This document shows positions 19,250 through 28,308 of a DNA stretch of 64,000 bases, piece by piece. Origin of the DNA: Halomicrococcus gelatinilyticus (GTDB taxonomy: Archaea; Halobacteriota; Halobacteria; Halobacteriales; Haladaptataceae); NCBI GenBank assembly GCA_024227995.1, contig CP100465.1, forward strand, positions 1,178,001 through 1,242,000. The letters are read 5' to 3'. Every line of letters begins with the position of its first letter. The stretch's first letter is position 1. The position numbers and the translations under genes were made by a program. The notes beneath the pieces are model-generated. The model was not told where the DNA came from. It saw only the letters and a list, made by a program, of their open reading frames with translations, and did no database searches.

Positions 19250-20818
19250 TTAATCGTCTGCGCTCGTAGCGCTGCCTTCGATGCTCTCGATGCCGGGGAT
19301 ACCTTCGACCCCCATCGAGGAGAGTTCTCGTTTGAGTTCCTGTTCGTCGCCGACGTTCTGGCTCAGCTCCATCGCCTGCGCGAAGTTCTTCACCAGACCG
19401 CAGTTCGGCCCCTCGGGCGTCTCGGAGGGGCAGATGCGACCCCACTGGGTCGCGTGCAGGTCGCGCGCCTCGAAGTGCGGCTGGCTGCGCGACAGCGGGC
19501 TGCGCAGTCGTCGGAGGTGCGAGAGGACGCCCATGAAGTCCGTCCGGTCGACGAGCTGGGAGACGCCGGACCGGCCGCCGACCCAGTTGCCCGTCGCGAT
19601 GGGGTGTTCGAGCCGCTCGGTGAGGACGTCGGACCGGACGACCGTGTTCACCGAGAGCTGGCGGTTGCGCATGTTCGCGCGTTCGAGCTGGTACTTCACG
19701 TCGCGGGCCAGCTTGTTCAGCGCCGTCCGGAACAGGTCCTTCATGAGGTCGCCGCTGACCTTCAGGCGCTTGTTGGCGTAGTGGTCCTTGTCGTCGGCCT
19801 CGCGGCGGCCGAGGGCGAGCTCGAAGCACGCTTCCGCCATCCGCGCGAGGTAGTACGCCTTGTTGATCCGGACGTCCTCCTCCTCGACGCCGTCCTCGTG
19901 GAGGTGCGGCAGGAGGTAGCGGTCGATGACGTAGTTCGCCCGCTTGAGCTGGTAGTTCTTGCCCTGCCCGGAGGCGACGCGCTTGCCCAGTGCCTCGATG
20001 GCCTCCTCCTGGGTCTGGACGTCGGCCGCCTCCAGGTTCTCCAGCATGAACTTCACGATCTCGGGGTCGTCGCTGACGCGGTGGACGATCTCCTCGTCGG
20101 ACTCCAGCCCGAGCGCGCGGACGAGCGTGACGAAGTTGACGCTCCCCGAGACGGAGGGGAACGACACCTCGAGCAGGCCGTCACGCGAGCGCTCGACCAG
20201 CACGAGCGCGCGGTACCCGCGGCGCTGGCTGAACGTCTTGGCGACCTGGATCTCGTCGCCGTACTTCGTGTCGTACTCCGCGAGGATCTTGTTCGGCGCG
20301 AGGTCCTCGCTCGTCATCAGCACCCGCTCGGAGCCGTTGACGATGAAGTAGCCGCCGGGGTCGGCGGGGTCCTCCCCGATCTCGATGAGCTCGTCGTCGT
20401 CGAAGCCCGCGATGTTGCACTTCTCGGAGCCGACCATGATGGGCATCCGGCCCACCTTCGTCTCGGTGGAGTCGACGACGCGCTTGTCGTCGTTCTCGCC
20501 CTTGACGATGGTCATCTCCATGAACACCGGCGCGGCGTAGGTGATGTTCCGGAGGCGGGCCTCCTGCGGGTAGAGAAGTTCCTCGCTGCCGTCCGCTTCC
20601 CGGACGCGGGGCGTGACGACGCGGATGTCGCCGAGTTCGACGTACACCGGTTCCTCGCCCTCCTTGTCACCGATGTCCGTGTCGATCGTTCCCTTCTCGT
20701 CGACGACCTCCTGCATCCCGCGGGTCAGGAAGGCGTTGAACGAGCGGTAGTGGTGTTCTGCGAGTCGTTCCTTCGAGAAGTACTCCTTCGATAGTTCGCG
20801 TCGGTCTTGCCGTTCCAT
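19250..20818 (-). CDS. rpo2N: DNA-directed RNA polymerase subunit B'' (Rpo2N)
   Basis: 522 residues, N-terminal half of the beta-like subunit ([23 protein letters not shown]). Seen: [22 protein letters not shown], and the [41 protein letters not shown] block that marks the end of this half. Its ATG overlaps the rpoH stop by one nucleotide (TAATG). Confidence 0.99.
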   Translation of the reverse strand: MERQDRRELSKEYFSKERLAEHHYRSFNAFLTRGMQEVVDEKGTIDTDIGDKEGEEPVYVELGDIRVVTPRVREADGSEELLYPQEARLRNITYAAPVFMEMTIVKGENDDKRVVDSTETKVGRMPIMVGSEKCNIAGFDDDELIEIGEDPADPGGYFIVNGSERVLMTSEDLAPNKILAEYDTKYGDEIQVAKTFSQRRGYRALVLVERSRDGLLEVSFPSVSGSVNFVTLVRALGLESDEEIVHRVSDDPEIVKFMLENLEAADVQTQEEAIEALGKRVASGQGKNYQLKRANYVIDRYLLPHLHEDGVEEEDVRINKAYYLARMAEACFELALGRREADDKDHYANKRLKVSGDLMKDLFRTALNKLARDVKYQLERANMRNRQLSVNTVVRSDVLTERLEHPIATGNWVGGRSGVSQLVDRTDFMGVLSHLRRLRSPLSRSQPHFEARDLHATQWGRICPSETPEGPNCGLVKNFAQAMELSQNVGDEQELKRELSSMGVEGIPGIESIEGSATSADD

Positions 20819-21045
20819 TATTCCACCACGAGTCGGTATACCGTCGCCGTATCGGTCGTTCGCGAGTCGCGAACGATCTCGATGACGTCGCCGACCTCCG
20901 CGTCGTCCGGCAGCGCGGGGTCGGTTCGCTTTATTTTCGGCAGGTCTGTGCGTTTGATGTCGTACTCCGAGAGCACCTCGTCCAGGTCGCCCTCGTCGAG
21001 GACGGAGTGCTCCGGAACCATGTCGTGTTGGCTTACGTCTACCAT
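20818..21045 (-). CDS. rpoH: DNA-directed RNA polymerase subunit H (Rpo5)
   Basis: 75 residues, normal for the archaeal RPB5 C-terminal-domain homologue. HxxVPEH at residues 7-13 and [11 protein letters not shown] with a C-terminal [11 protein letters not shown] match the family. It is the first gene of the RNA polymerase operon. Two candidate box A elements lie upstream on the minus strand, at about 21118-21123 and 21211-21216. Confidence 0.98.
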   Translation of the reverse strand: MVDVSQHDMVPEHSVLDEGDLDEVLSEYDIKRTDLPKIKRTDPALPDDAEVGDVIEIVRDSRTTDTATVYRLVVE

Positions 21046-21335
21046 GTGTGCGCGGTCCTCTGGCCAGGGGGAGAAATGGCTATCACGAGATACTACAGGG
21101 TATTACACAGGGCTCCAATTTAAGGCTTGCTAACTAGACCGCGGACGGCAGGCTATCGCACCCCCGGAGCCGGGGGACGTTCGTTGACGGGCCTACCTAC
21201 TCCATTCTGGTATAAATCGTTTGGGCCCGTGGCGAGTGAATCGAACGTGATTCGCGGGGCGGCACCGCCCCGCACACCGCCGTCGTTTGGAAAGTCTTAA
21301 GTCTATCACCGGGAAACGATTAGATGCGTTCGAAA
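21046..21335. other. intergenic region with two strong hairpins and divergent promoters
   Basis: The 290 bp between rpoH and tRNA-Asp hold no ORF. CCCCCGG-AG-CCGGGGG at 21161-21176 is a perfect 7-bp inverted repeat. GCGGGGCGG-CA-CCGCCCCGC at 21254-21273 is a perfect 9-bp one. TATAAA at 21211-21216 reads as box A TTTATA on the minus strand, facing rpoH and giving a leader of about 140 nt that would contain the first hairpin. A second minus-strand box lies at 21118-21123, and CTTAAG at 21296-21301 fits as promoter for tRNA-Asp. Confidence 0.5.
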
Positions 21336-21408
21336 GCCCGGGTGGTGTAGTGGCCCATCATACGACCCTGTCACGGTCGTGACGCGGGTTCAAATCCCGC
21401 CTCGGGCG
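21336..21408 (+). tRNA. tRNA-Asp (anticodon GTC)
   Basis: 73 nt with acceptor GCCCGGG paired to CTCGGGC (one G-U), discriminator G; anticodon stem CGACC/GGTCG around loop CTGTCAC gives GTC; T stem GCGGG/CCCGC with loop TTCAAAT. No intron, no encoded CCA. A CTTAAG box lies 35-40 nt upstream. It stands alone, between the divergent polymerase operon and the S-layer-like gene. Confidence 0.95.
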
Positions 21409-21578
21409 CTTCTTCCGAATTCAGTCCTCCAGCGAGGCGTCTGGTCGCAGAACGTCGACCCCGTCTCGTTCTAGCGGCAGTTCACGTCGATAGCGATGAC
21501 GTAGTCGTCCAGTTGCCGACAGAACGGAGACCAGACCTTTAGGCATCGTCGTCGTGAGGCGTGACGGGGGCGGAACAG
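21409..21578. other. intergenic, no clear feature
   Basis: The 307-bp space between tRNA-Asp and the 21716 gene is mostly featureless. A TTTAGG box near 21537-21542 could be a promoter for the 46-codon frame or for the 21716 gene. Confidence 0.35.
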
Positions 21579-21719
21579 ATGACACAGAGTGCGGCGGGGG
21601 AGCGACTCCCGCCACGGGAGGCAGTCGAATCGGACGGTGGGGGAAACGCGACCGACGGACGGACCTCGGCAGCGACGGCGACCGTCACGCACTCGGTCGA
21701 GGATAGCCGGGACGGATGA
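21579..21719 (+). CDS. possible 46-residue leader ORF coupled to the S-layer-like gene
   Basis: ATG at 21579 opens 46 codons (beginning MTQSAAGERLPPREAV) ending in a TGA that overlaps the start of the following gene in an ATGA. The encoded peptide is hydrophilic, low-complexity and has no recognised domain. The arguments for it are the stop-start overlap and a TTTAGG box about 37-42 nt upstream. The argument against is the absence of any domain. It may simply be leader sequence. Confidence 0.25.
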   Translation: MTQSAAGERLPPREAVESDGGGNATDGRTSAATATVTHSVEDSRDG

Positions 21720-23347
21720 TGGAGACGACGCGCCGAGCGCTAGCGGTTGCACTGGCGGTCCTGCTCGTCTCGCCGGCGGTCGCCGCCGTCGCGGGGACGC
21801 CCGAGGAGGCCGCGGCGGCCACCGACGCCAGTGCCGTCGCTGCCCAGGGAACGACGACCGCGACGCAGGGGAACGGCCAGTTCCGCCTGGTGTCGACCAG
21901 TACGAACGTGCCGGTCGACGGACGGGGGACGCTGGCGCTGACGTTCGAAAACACCGGCGACGCCGTCCGCAACGCCAGCGTGCGCGTGCAGTCGCCCAAC
22001 GAGAGCCTGCGGTTCGGCCCCGCCCAGAACGCCACCCGGTTCGCCGGCACCTGGAACGCCGGAGAGCGTCGCACCGTGACCTTCGACCTGCTGGCGGAGG
22101 AGTTCGCCGAGACGCGCAGCTACCCCTTCGAGGCGACCGTCGCCTACACCGCCACGAACGGCACCCGGGTTCGGACCCCGCCGTTCACGTTCGACGTGCG
22201 CCCCTCCGGGCGCATCACCCTCGACCGCTTCGAAGTAACGCGGATTTCCTCGACGGTACAGGCCGGCGACACCGGCACCATCTCGGTCACCGTCGAGAAC
22301 ACCGGCCCCGACGTCGACGACGCCATCGTCACGCTGCGGCCGCGGACCGACACCATCCGCATCGGCGGCGATACGCGCGGCGGCGGGGCCCCCAACGCGA
22401 CGCGGTTCGTCGGCGACTGGGCGTCCAACGAGGACGTCACCTTCGAGTTCGACGCCAGCGCCGGCAACGACACCGTCGTCGCCAGCTACCCCTTCTCGAT
22501 GACCGTCTCCTACGCCACCAACGGCAACCGCACCCAGACCCAACTGGAGACCTTCGGCGTGATCCCCGCACCCGAGCAGTCGTTCGCGCTCGGCAACGTC
22601 ACCAGCACCCTCCGCGTCGGCGACGAGGGCAACGTCACCGGCACCGTGACCAACGAGGGGCCGCAACCCGCCGCGAACGCGGTTCTCGTCCTCCAGTCGT
22701 CGGGAGACACCATCTTCCCGCGGGAGAAGGAGTTCGCGCTCGGAACCCTGGCCCCGGACAGGTCGGAGCGGTTCAGGTACCGGCTCGACGTCAGCGACGA
22801 CGCCGACCAGGGGCCGCGACAGCTGTCGTTCGCCGTCCAGTACGAGAACCAGGACGGCGACCCGCGACGGAGCGAGTCGCTGGAGGCGCGCGTCGACGTC
22901 GGCCCACGGCGCGACGAGTTCCGCCTCGACGTTCGGGAGGCGTCCGTCGAGGCCGGCGGAAGCACGGCCGTGGTCGTCGAGGTGACGAACAACGACGACC
23001 GGGTGCTGCGGAACGTCGACGCGCGGGCGTTCGCCGACAGCCCGCTGAGCATCGACGACGACCAGGCGTTCGTCCCGCAGCTGGCGCCGAACGAGTCGGC
23101 GACCATCCGCTTCAGCGTCAGCGCGGACAGTGGCGCGCTCCCGGCGACGTACCCGCTGTCGCTCGACTTCCAGTACGAGACGCCGGACGGCGAGACGAAG
23201 CTCTCCGACACCTACGAGGTTCCGGTTCGGGTGACCGAACCGGAGGACGACGGACTGCTGCCGTTCGCGGACGTCGGCGTGCTGGCGGTCGTCGCGATCG
23301 CGACCGTGCTACTCGTCGGCGTCGTCGCCGTGTGGAGGTGGCGGTGA
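21716..23347 (+). CDS. secreted CARDB/S-layer-like protein with C-terminal membrane anchor
   Basis: 543 residues. Sec signal peptide at 1-23 (RRALAVALAVLLVSPAVAAVAG), then four tandem Ig-like repeats of roughly 110 residues sharing the pattern 'G..G.l.vtv.NtG..v.na.v.l' (for example LALTFENTGDAVRNASV, ISVTVENTGPDVDDAIV, VTGTVTNEGPQPAANAV, VVVEVTNNDDRVLRNVD). A C-terminal membrane helix (about 520-540) ends in WRWR. This is the COG1361/CARDB type of extracellular domain. It is directly followed, with zero intergenic distance, by an RND-type exporter and probably works with it outside the membrane. MM start: either ATG (21716 or 21719) is possible. Confidence 0.8.
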   Translation: MMETTRRALAVALAVLLVSPAVAAVAGTPEEAAAATDASAVAAQGTTTATQGNGQFRLVSTSTNVPVDGRGTLALTFENTGDAVRNASVRVQSPNESLRFGPAQNATRFAGTWNAGERRTVTFDLLAEEFAETRSYPFEATVAYTATNGTRVRTPPFTFDVRPSGRITLDRFEVTRISSTVQAGDTGTISVTVENTGPDVDDAIVTLRPRTDTIRIGGDTRGGGAPNATRFVGDWASNEDVTFEFDASAGNDTVVASYPFSMTVSYATNGNRTQTQLETFGVIPAPEQSFALGNVTSTLRVGDEGNVTGTVTNEGPQPAANAVLVLQSSGDTIFPREKEFALGTLAPDRSERFRYRLDVSDDADQGPRQLSFAVQYENQDGDPRRSESLEARVDVGPRRDEFRLDVREASVEAGGSTAVVVEVTNNDDRVLRNVDARAFADSPLSIDDDQAFVPQLAPNESATIRFSVSADSGALPATYPLSLDFQYETPDGETKLSDTYEVPVRVTEPEDDGLLPFADVGVLAVVAIATVLLVGVVAVWRWR

Positions 23348-25828
23348 GTGGTCGACTACCAGCGGGTCATCGACTGGCTCGACGAGTGGATCGTCGAGCG
23401 GTCGCGGACCGTGCTGGTCGTCTTCCTCGTGCTGACCGCCGGGTTCGCCGTCGGGACGACGCGCATCTCGACCGAGGCCGGGACGAGCCAGTTCACCGAG
23501 GACACGCCCGCCGTCGAGGCGTTCGACGCCGTCAACGAGGAGTTCTCGCCGCCCTTCGGCGACGACGAGGGGACCACTCAGCTCATCCAGAGCGGCCGGA
23601 ACGTGCTCTCGAAGTCCGCATTGCTGGCGATGCTCACCGTCGAGGAACGACTCGAACGCCGACAAGGACTGCGCGTCGTCGGGACGACGAGCGCGGCCGG
23701 CATCGTCGCACAGCAACTCGACCCGAACGCGACGACGCCCGAAGCGCAGATCCGTGCACTGGAGCAGGCGACCCCGACGGAGGTCGAGAGCGCCGTCCGG
23801 GCGGCCGCCTCGAATCCCGAGTTCAGGGGCCTGCTCAGCAAGGACTTCAACCGGCGCGCGGCGTCGGCGTCGGCGACCGTCGCCGTCGTCCAGCACCGCA
23901 TCCCGGCCGGCATCGACCCGGCGGCGGGGGCGGAAGCCGAGGGCGGCGACGACCCGCTCAGCGAGGTGCAGTTCCGCTCGCAGGCCGTCGTCGAGACGGT
24001 CGACAGCGACATCCGCGTGTTCGGCAGCGGCATCGTCTCATCGGAGCTGTCGAGCGTCACCTTCGACTCGCTGATCATCGTCGTCCCCGCCGCCGTCGTC
24101 CTCATCTTCGTCTTCCTGCTGGTCGTCTACCGCGACCCGGTCGACCTCCTGCTCGGCGTCGCCGCGCTCGGGATGACCATCGTCTGGACGATGGGCTTCA
24201 TGGGGCTGGTCGGCATCCCGTTCACGCAGTTGCTCGTCGCCGTCCCACCGCTGCTGCTGGCGGTCGGCATCGACTACGGCATCCACGCCATCAACCGCTA
24301 CCGCGAGGAGCGCGTCACCGGGGCGGAGATCCAGCCCGCGATGCGGACGGCCACCGACCAGTTGCTCGTCGCGTTCGCCATCGTCACGGGGACCACGGTG
24401 GTCGGGTTCGGGTCGAACGTCACGAGTCGCCTGCAACCCATCCAGGAGTTCGGCGTGGTTGCGGCCATCGGCATCGTCTTTACGTTCCTCATCTTCGGCA
24501 TCTTCCTCCCCGCGGCGAAGGTCTGGGCCGACCGGTTCCGCGAGCGGACCGGCCTCCCGCTGTTCGGCCGCCGGCCGCTCGGTCGGGAAGGGTCGCTGCT
24601 CGGGCGGGTGCTGCAGGGCAGCGTCACGGTCGCCCGGCGCGGTGCCGGCGCGGTGCTGCTGCTCGCGCTCCTGACGACGGTCGCCTCGGGCTACTACGCG
24701 ACGGGCATCGACACCTCGTTCTCGAACGAGGACTTCCTGCCGCCGGAGGAGACGCCGTCCTACCTCCGGTCGCTGCCCGAGCCGTTCGCGCCGGAGACGT
24801 ACACCGTCACGGACAACATCAACTTCCTGGAGGAGAAGTTCGCCTCCGCACAGGACGACACGGTGACCGTGTTCGTCGAGGGGCCGTTGCGCGAGGACTA
24901 CGCGCTCGAGTCCATCCACCACGCCAACCGGAACCCGCCGGACACCTTTCTCGCGACGGACCGGCAGGCCGACGCCCAGAGCATCATCTCGGTCATCCGG
25001 TCGTACAGCGAGCGGTCCGAGTCGTTCCGGCGACTCGTCGAGCGCAACGACGTGAACGACGACGGTATCCCGGACGACAACCTCGACCGCATCTACGAGC
25101 GACTGCTCTCCTCGCCGGTCCGCGAGCAGGCGCTGCAGTACATCACGGAGGACCGGCGGAGCGCGCGTGTCGTCTACTCCGTGAAGGGCACCGCTACCCA
25201 GGAGGCCATCACGCGCGACGCTCGCCGCATCGCCGACCGGTACCGGCTCGACGCCACCGCGACCGGCGAGGTCGTCGTCTTCCAGTCCGTCGCCGGCATC
25301 ATCCTCGCGTCGGCGGCGCGGAGCCTCGCGACGGCACTGGTCGCCACCGCCATCTTCCTCGCGCTCGTCTACCGCGTCCTCGTCGGGCGGGCGACGTTCG
25401 GCGTCATCAACCTCTTCCCCATCGTCGTCGCCGTCGCGCTGTTGGCCGGGACGATGCGACTGCTCGACATCCCCTTCAACGCGCTCACCGCGACCATCCT
25501 CGCCATCGCGCTCGGCCTCGGCGTGGACTACTCGGCCCACGTCGTCCACCGCTTCACCGACGAGTACGACTGGGAGGCCGACGACCGGGACGTCGACGAA
25601 CAGGCGGCCGTCGCCGCCGCGCTCGACCGGACCGTCCGCGGCACTGGCGGCGCGCTGACCGGGAGCATGATCACGACGGTCTCCGGGACCGCCATCCTCG
25701 TGCTCGCCATCACGCCCGTGCTCGGACAGTTCGGCCTCGTGACCGCGCTGAGCATCTTCTACTCCTACCTCACCGCGGTCGCGCTGACGCCGTCGGTCGT
25801 CGTCGTGTGGGCGCGCTACGCGCGGTGA
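23348..25828 (+). CDS. RND superfamily (MMPL-type) transporter
   Basis: 826 residues from a GTG abutting the previous stop codon. Two repeats, each with one membrane helix, a large extracytoplasmic domain, and a bundle of five helices. The first transmembrane bundle includes GIDYGIHAINRYREE and the second GLGVDYSAHVVHRFTDE, the paired D-Y/H charged motifs that conduct protons in this superfamily. The family exports lipids or hydrophobic compounds, or interacts with envelope components. The preceding S-layer-like protein is the obvious partner. Substrate unknown. Confidence 0.9.
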   Translation: MVDYQRVIDWLDEWIVERSRTVLVVFLVLTAGFAVGTTRISTEAGTSQFTEDTPAVEAFDAVNEEFSPPFGDDEGTTQLIQSGRNVLSKSALLAMLTVEERLERRQGLRVVGTTSAAGIVAQQLDPNATTPEAQIRALEQATPTEVESAVRAAASNPEFRGLLSKDFNRRAASASATVAVVQHRIPAGIDPAAGAEAEGGDDPLSEVQFRSQAVVETVDSDIRVFGSGIVSSELSSVTFDSLIIVVPAAVVLIFVFLLVVYRDPVDLLLGVAALGMTIVWTMGFMGLVGIPFTQLLVAVPPLLLAVGIDYGIHAINRYREERVTGAEIQPAMRTATDQLLVAFAIVTGTTVVGFGSNVTSRLQPIQEFGVVAAIGIVFTFLIFGIFLPAAKVWADRFRERTGLPLFGRRPLGREGSLLGRVLQGSVTVARRGAGAVLLLALLTTVASGYYATGIDTSFSNEDFLPPEETPSYLRSLPEPFAPETYTVTDNINFLEEKFASAQDDTVTVFVEGPLREDYALESIHHANRNPPDTFLATDRQADAQSIISVIRSYSERSESFRRLVERNDVNDDGIPDDNLDRIYERLLSSPVREQALQYITEDRRSARVVYSVKGTATQEAITRDARRIADRYRLDATATGEVVVFQSVAGIILASAARSLATALVATAIFLALVYRVLVGRATFGVINLFPIVVAVALLAGTMRLLDIPFNALTATILAIALGLGVDYSAHVVHRFTDEYDWEADDRDVDEQAAVAAALDRTVRGTGGALTGSMITTVSGTAILVLAITPVLGQFGLVTALSIFYSYLTAVALTPSVVVVWARYAR

Positions 25829-25969
25829 GGCGCCGGACGGGTGGCGTCAGACCGCCGCGGCGACCGCGCTGTCGACCGCAACCGCGACCAGCAGGACGGT
25901 ATCGACGCCCTTCGCGTCCGCGTCCTGGACTGTCGAGAGACCGCTCGCCGTCCGGAACCGTCGGCGTCA

Positions 25970-27001
25970 CTATCGATTTCGCAGTTCGCCCGCTCGCGGA
26001 CTCTCACCCCCGTGTGGTACCTCGCGCTCGCGAACGCGAAGCGAGTGGACAGTCTCGGTCGCGTCGTCGACGACCACGGCCTCGCCGGGCGCGGCCGGCA
26101 TCCGGTCGGCCAGCGAGGCGTCCATGAACGTCGGTCGGGAGCGCGAAAGGGCGTCGAGGTCGGCGCGCGACGTCAGGCGGTGGGCGACGAGCAGGTCGGC
26201 TTGCGAGACGGCGACGTCCGGTAGCGCGTCGGGGCGCTGCGTAGCGGCCACGAGGCTGACGCCGGGGCGGCGCCCGCGCGTCAGGATCGTCCGCAACGCC
26301 GGGCCAGCGACGCCGTCGAAGAAGGCGTGCGCCTCGTCGACCAGTAGCCACGGGAGCGGTCCGCGGCCCGCGACGCGGGCGTCGTACAGCGCGGACGCCA
26401 CGGAGCCGACGACCGCGTTCATCGGCGCCCGGTCGTACCCCGAGAGGTCCAGCACGACGCCGGACGCCGCCGTGAGCTCGGTCGCCGTGAGGCCGTCCGC
26501 GGCGAACGCGTCCCACGAGTCGGCGAGGGCGAGGTGGTTCGCGGCCGCGCGCCGGGTCGCGTCCGGCGCGGCCGCCTCGCGCACCCACTCTCGCATTCCG
26601 GAGAGCGACGACGACTCGACCGCTGCACGCCAGACGAGCGACCCGGCGGCGCTCTCGCGGTCGAGACCGAGCAGGTCGCACCACGCCTGCGGCGCGAGCG
26701 CGTCCGCCGTCGCGCGCGGGGAGTCTACGACCGTGACGTCGCGCCGGGCATCCGCGAACGTCCGGAACGCGCCCATCGGGTCCGCGACGACCGGAACGAC
26801 GCCCTCGGTGGCTGCGAGCTCCTCGACCAGCACGCCGAGTGTGTACGACTTGCCGTAGCCGCGCTTGCCGACGACCAGCGTGGCGTGCGGCCTATCGACG
26901 TCCACGTGGACGGGCGTACCTGCGCTCCCGTCGCGCGCACGGTACGCGCCGAGGTGGCCGGTCGCACCGTCACCCTCCGTTCGGCCGAGCACTCGCGTCA
27001 C
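25970..27001 (-). CDS. HerA/VirB4-like P-loop ATPase
   Basis: 343 residues from a GTG start. Walker A VGKRGYGKSYT (Lys51), Walker B WLLVDEAHAF, and a downstream TRGRRPGVSLVAATQRPDALP arginine-finger region typical of HerA/FtsK-type ATPases (DUF87 core). A short N-terminal beta domain precedes Walker A. The classical HerA partner NurA is not adjacent. It may translocate DNA or act as a housekeeping ATPase of unknown partner. It is divergent from the DUF7382 gene. Confidence 0.85.
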   Translation of the reverse strand: MTRVLGRTEGDGATGHLGAYRARDGSAGTPVHVDVDRPHATLVVGKRGYGKSYTLGVLVEELAATEGVVPVVADPMGAFRTFADARRDVTVVDSPRATADALAPQAWCDLLGLDRESAAGSLVWRAAVESSSLSGMREWVREAAAPDATRRAAANHLALADSWDAFAADGLTATELTAASGVVLDLSGYDRAPMNAVVGSVASALYDARVAGRGPLPWLLVDEAHAFFDGVAGPALRTILTRGRRPGVSLVAATQRPDALPDVAVSQADLLVAHRLTSRADLDALSRSRPTFMDASLADRMPAAPGEAVVVDDATETVHSLRVREREVPHGGESPRAGELRNR

Positions 27002-27077
27002 ACCACGCCGTGGTCCCGGCTTCGGCTATAAACCCTCGTGCGAGACTTCTTGAGGGAAGCCGGGACCAGACCGGGCC

Positions 27078-27527
27078 ATGCGTGCACTGGAACGCTTCCG
27101 CTCGGACGACCGTGCCATCGAGGGACTGCCGATCCGACTCGTCATCGCGCTCGTGGTCGGCGTCGCGAGCCTGTCGGTGATGATGAACATGCTCTCGGGG
27201 GTGGGCGGCCTCTCCGTGAGCGAACTCGACGCGAAGCCGTCGCCAGAGGTCGTCTCGCCCGGTCCGACGGAGGTCGAGATAGCGGTCGTCGACGCCGAGG
27301 GAGAACCGGTCGCCGACGCGACGGTCGTCGTCCGTAGCGCCACCGCGAGGCTGGCGGAGGTGCGAACGGCGACGACGGACGAGGACGGCACGGTGACCGT
27401 CTCGGTCGACCCGAAACTGGGGCCGAACCAGGAGGAGGGAACGCTCGAAATCGACATCAAGCCGCCGGCGGGGAGCGAGTTCGCCGACGAGCGGGAGAAC
27501 ACGAGGATACTGGTGGTCGACGACTAG
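27078..27527 (+). CDS. DUF7382-type membrane-anchored protein with Ig-like domain
   Basis: 149 residues. A single N-terminal membrane segment (about 18-38, preceded by RAIEGLPIRLVIALVVG) and an extracellular domain of the carboxypeptidase-regulatory/Ig type (VEIAVVDAEGEPVADATVVVRS, then GTVTVSVDP) of about 90 residues. The basic N-terminus with a conserved GLPIRL stretch before the helix resembles the type III signal of archaeal pilin-like proteins, but no clear processing site is certain. It is known as a conserved haloarchaeal family. Its stop overlaps that of the convergent methyltransferase in CTAG. Confidence 0.75.
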   Translation: MRALERFRSDDRAIEGLPIRLVIALVVGVASLSVMMNMLSGVGGLSVSELDAKPSPEVVSPGPTEVEIAVVDAEGEPVADATVVVRSATARLAEVRTATTDEDGTVTVSVDPKLGPNQEEGTLEIDIKPPAGSEFADERENTRILVVDD

Positions 27528-28282
27528 CCGTCGTCCCAGTCGATCCACTCGTGCTCCCAGCCGCGCTGGACCTGCGCGTGGCGCTCGGCGTGCTCGCGGT
27601 CCTCGCGTGCGGTCCGGTTGCGCTCGATAGCGCCCGACTGCTCGCCCTCGACGAGCAGCGGTGCGAACGCGACCGACCCGCAGCGGTCGACGACCTCGGG
27701 GTGGTCGGCCGCCTCGCACTCGACGACGGCCAGGTGCTGGTCGCCGCTGCCGAGGGGTATGACGAGCTGGCCGTCCGGCGCGAGCTGGCGGAGCAGCGCC
27801 CGCGGTGGCTCGACGGCGGCGGCCTCGACGAGGATCCGGTCGAACGGCGCGTACTCGGGGAGGCCGTCGGCGCCGTCCCGGCAGTCGGCGAAGACGCCGC
27901 CGTAGCCCGCCGATTCGAGGTTCCGGCGGGCGTCGTACACGATCGCTCGCGTGATGTCGACGGCGTGAACGTTGCGCTCGCCGGCGATCTCGGCGAGCAC
28001 GGCCGCGGTGTACCCGACGCCGACGCCGACGACGAGCACCGAGTCGTCGGGTCCGACGTCGAGGGCTTCGACTAGGCGCGCGACCGTGCTCGGCGACAGC
28101 GTCCGGGTACCGCGGTAGTCGAACGACTGGTCGAGGTACGCGCCGCGGTCGGCGTCGGCGGGGACGAACTCGTGGCGGGGGACGGTCCGGAGCGCGGTGG
28201 CGACGGCCTCGCTCTGCACGAGCGCCTTCGTCTCGTGCTCGAGGCTGTCCACCATGTCGTCGCGCAACACCGCGGAGTCCAT
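27524..28282 (-). CDS. pcm: protein-L-isoaspartate O-methyltransferase family protein
   Basis: 252 residues from the ATG giving MDSAVLRDDMVDSLEH. Seen: the family's TLSPSTVARLVEALDV, SAM-binding loop VLVVGVGVGYTAAVLAEIAG (where the canonical GTGSGY is altered to GVGVGY), and LVIPLGSGDQHLAVVE. The family methylates isoaspartyl residues to repair aged proteins. This one lacks the perfect motif I, so it could be a paralogue with another substrate. C-terminal ~60 residues are charged and Arg/Glu-rich. It begins 26 nt after the stop of the upstream methyltransferase, in the same operon. Confidence 0.85.
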   Translation of the reverse strand: MDSAVLRDDMVDSLEHETKALVQSEAVATALRTVPRHEFVPADADRGAYLDQSFDYRGTRTLSPSTVARLVEALDVGPDDSVLVVGVGVGYTAAVLAEIAGERNVHAVDITRAIVYDARRNLESAGYGGVFADCRDGADGLPEYAPFDRILVEAAAVEPPRALLRQLAPDGQLVIPLGSGDQHLAVVECEAADHPEVVDRCGSVAFAPLLVEGEQSGAIERNRTAREDREHAERHAQVQRGWEHEWIDWDDG

Positions 28283-28308
28283 GTCGAGCCGTTCGGGGTG
28301 GAGGCTCT

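Noticed and set aside
4397..20818. Inteins in EF-1alpha, EF-2 or RNA polymerase genes
   Set aside because: All lengths match intein-free homologues and no inserted splicing blocks were seen; the same is true of infB and topA.
21589..26127. 1512-codon open frame across the S-layer-like and RND genes
   Set aside because: Arg/Pro/Gly-rich frame running over two clear genes in another phase; typical of GC-rich coding DNA.
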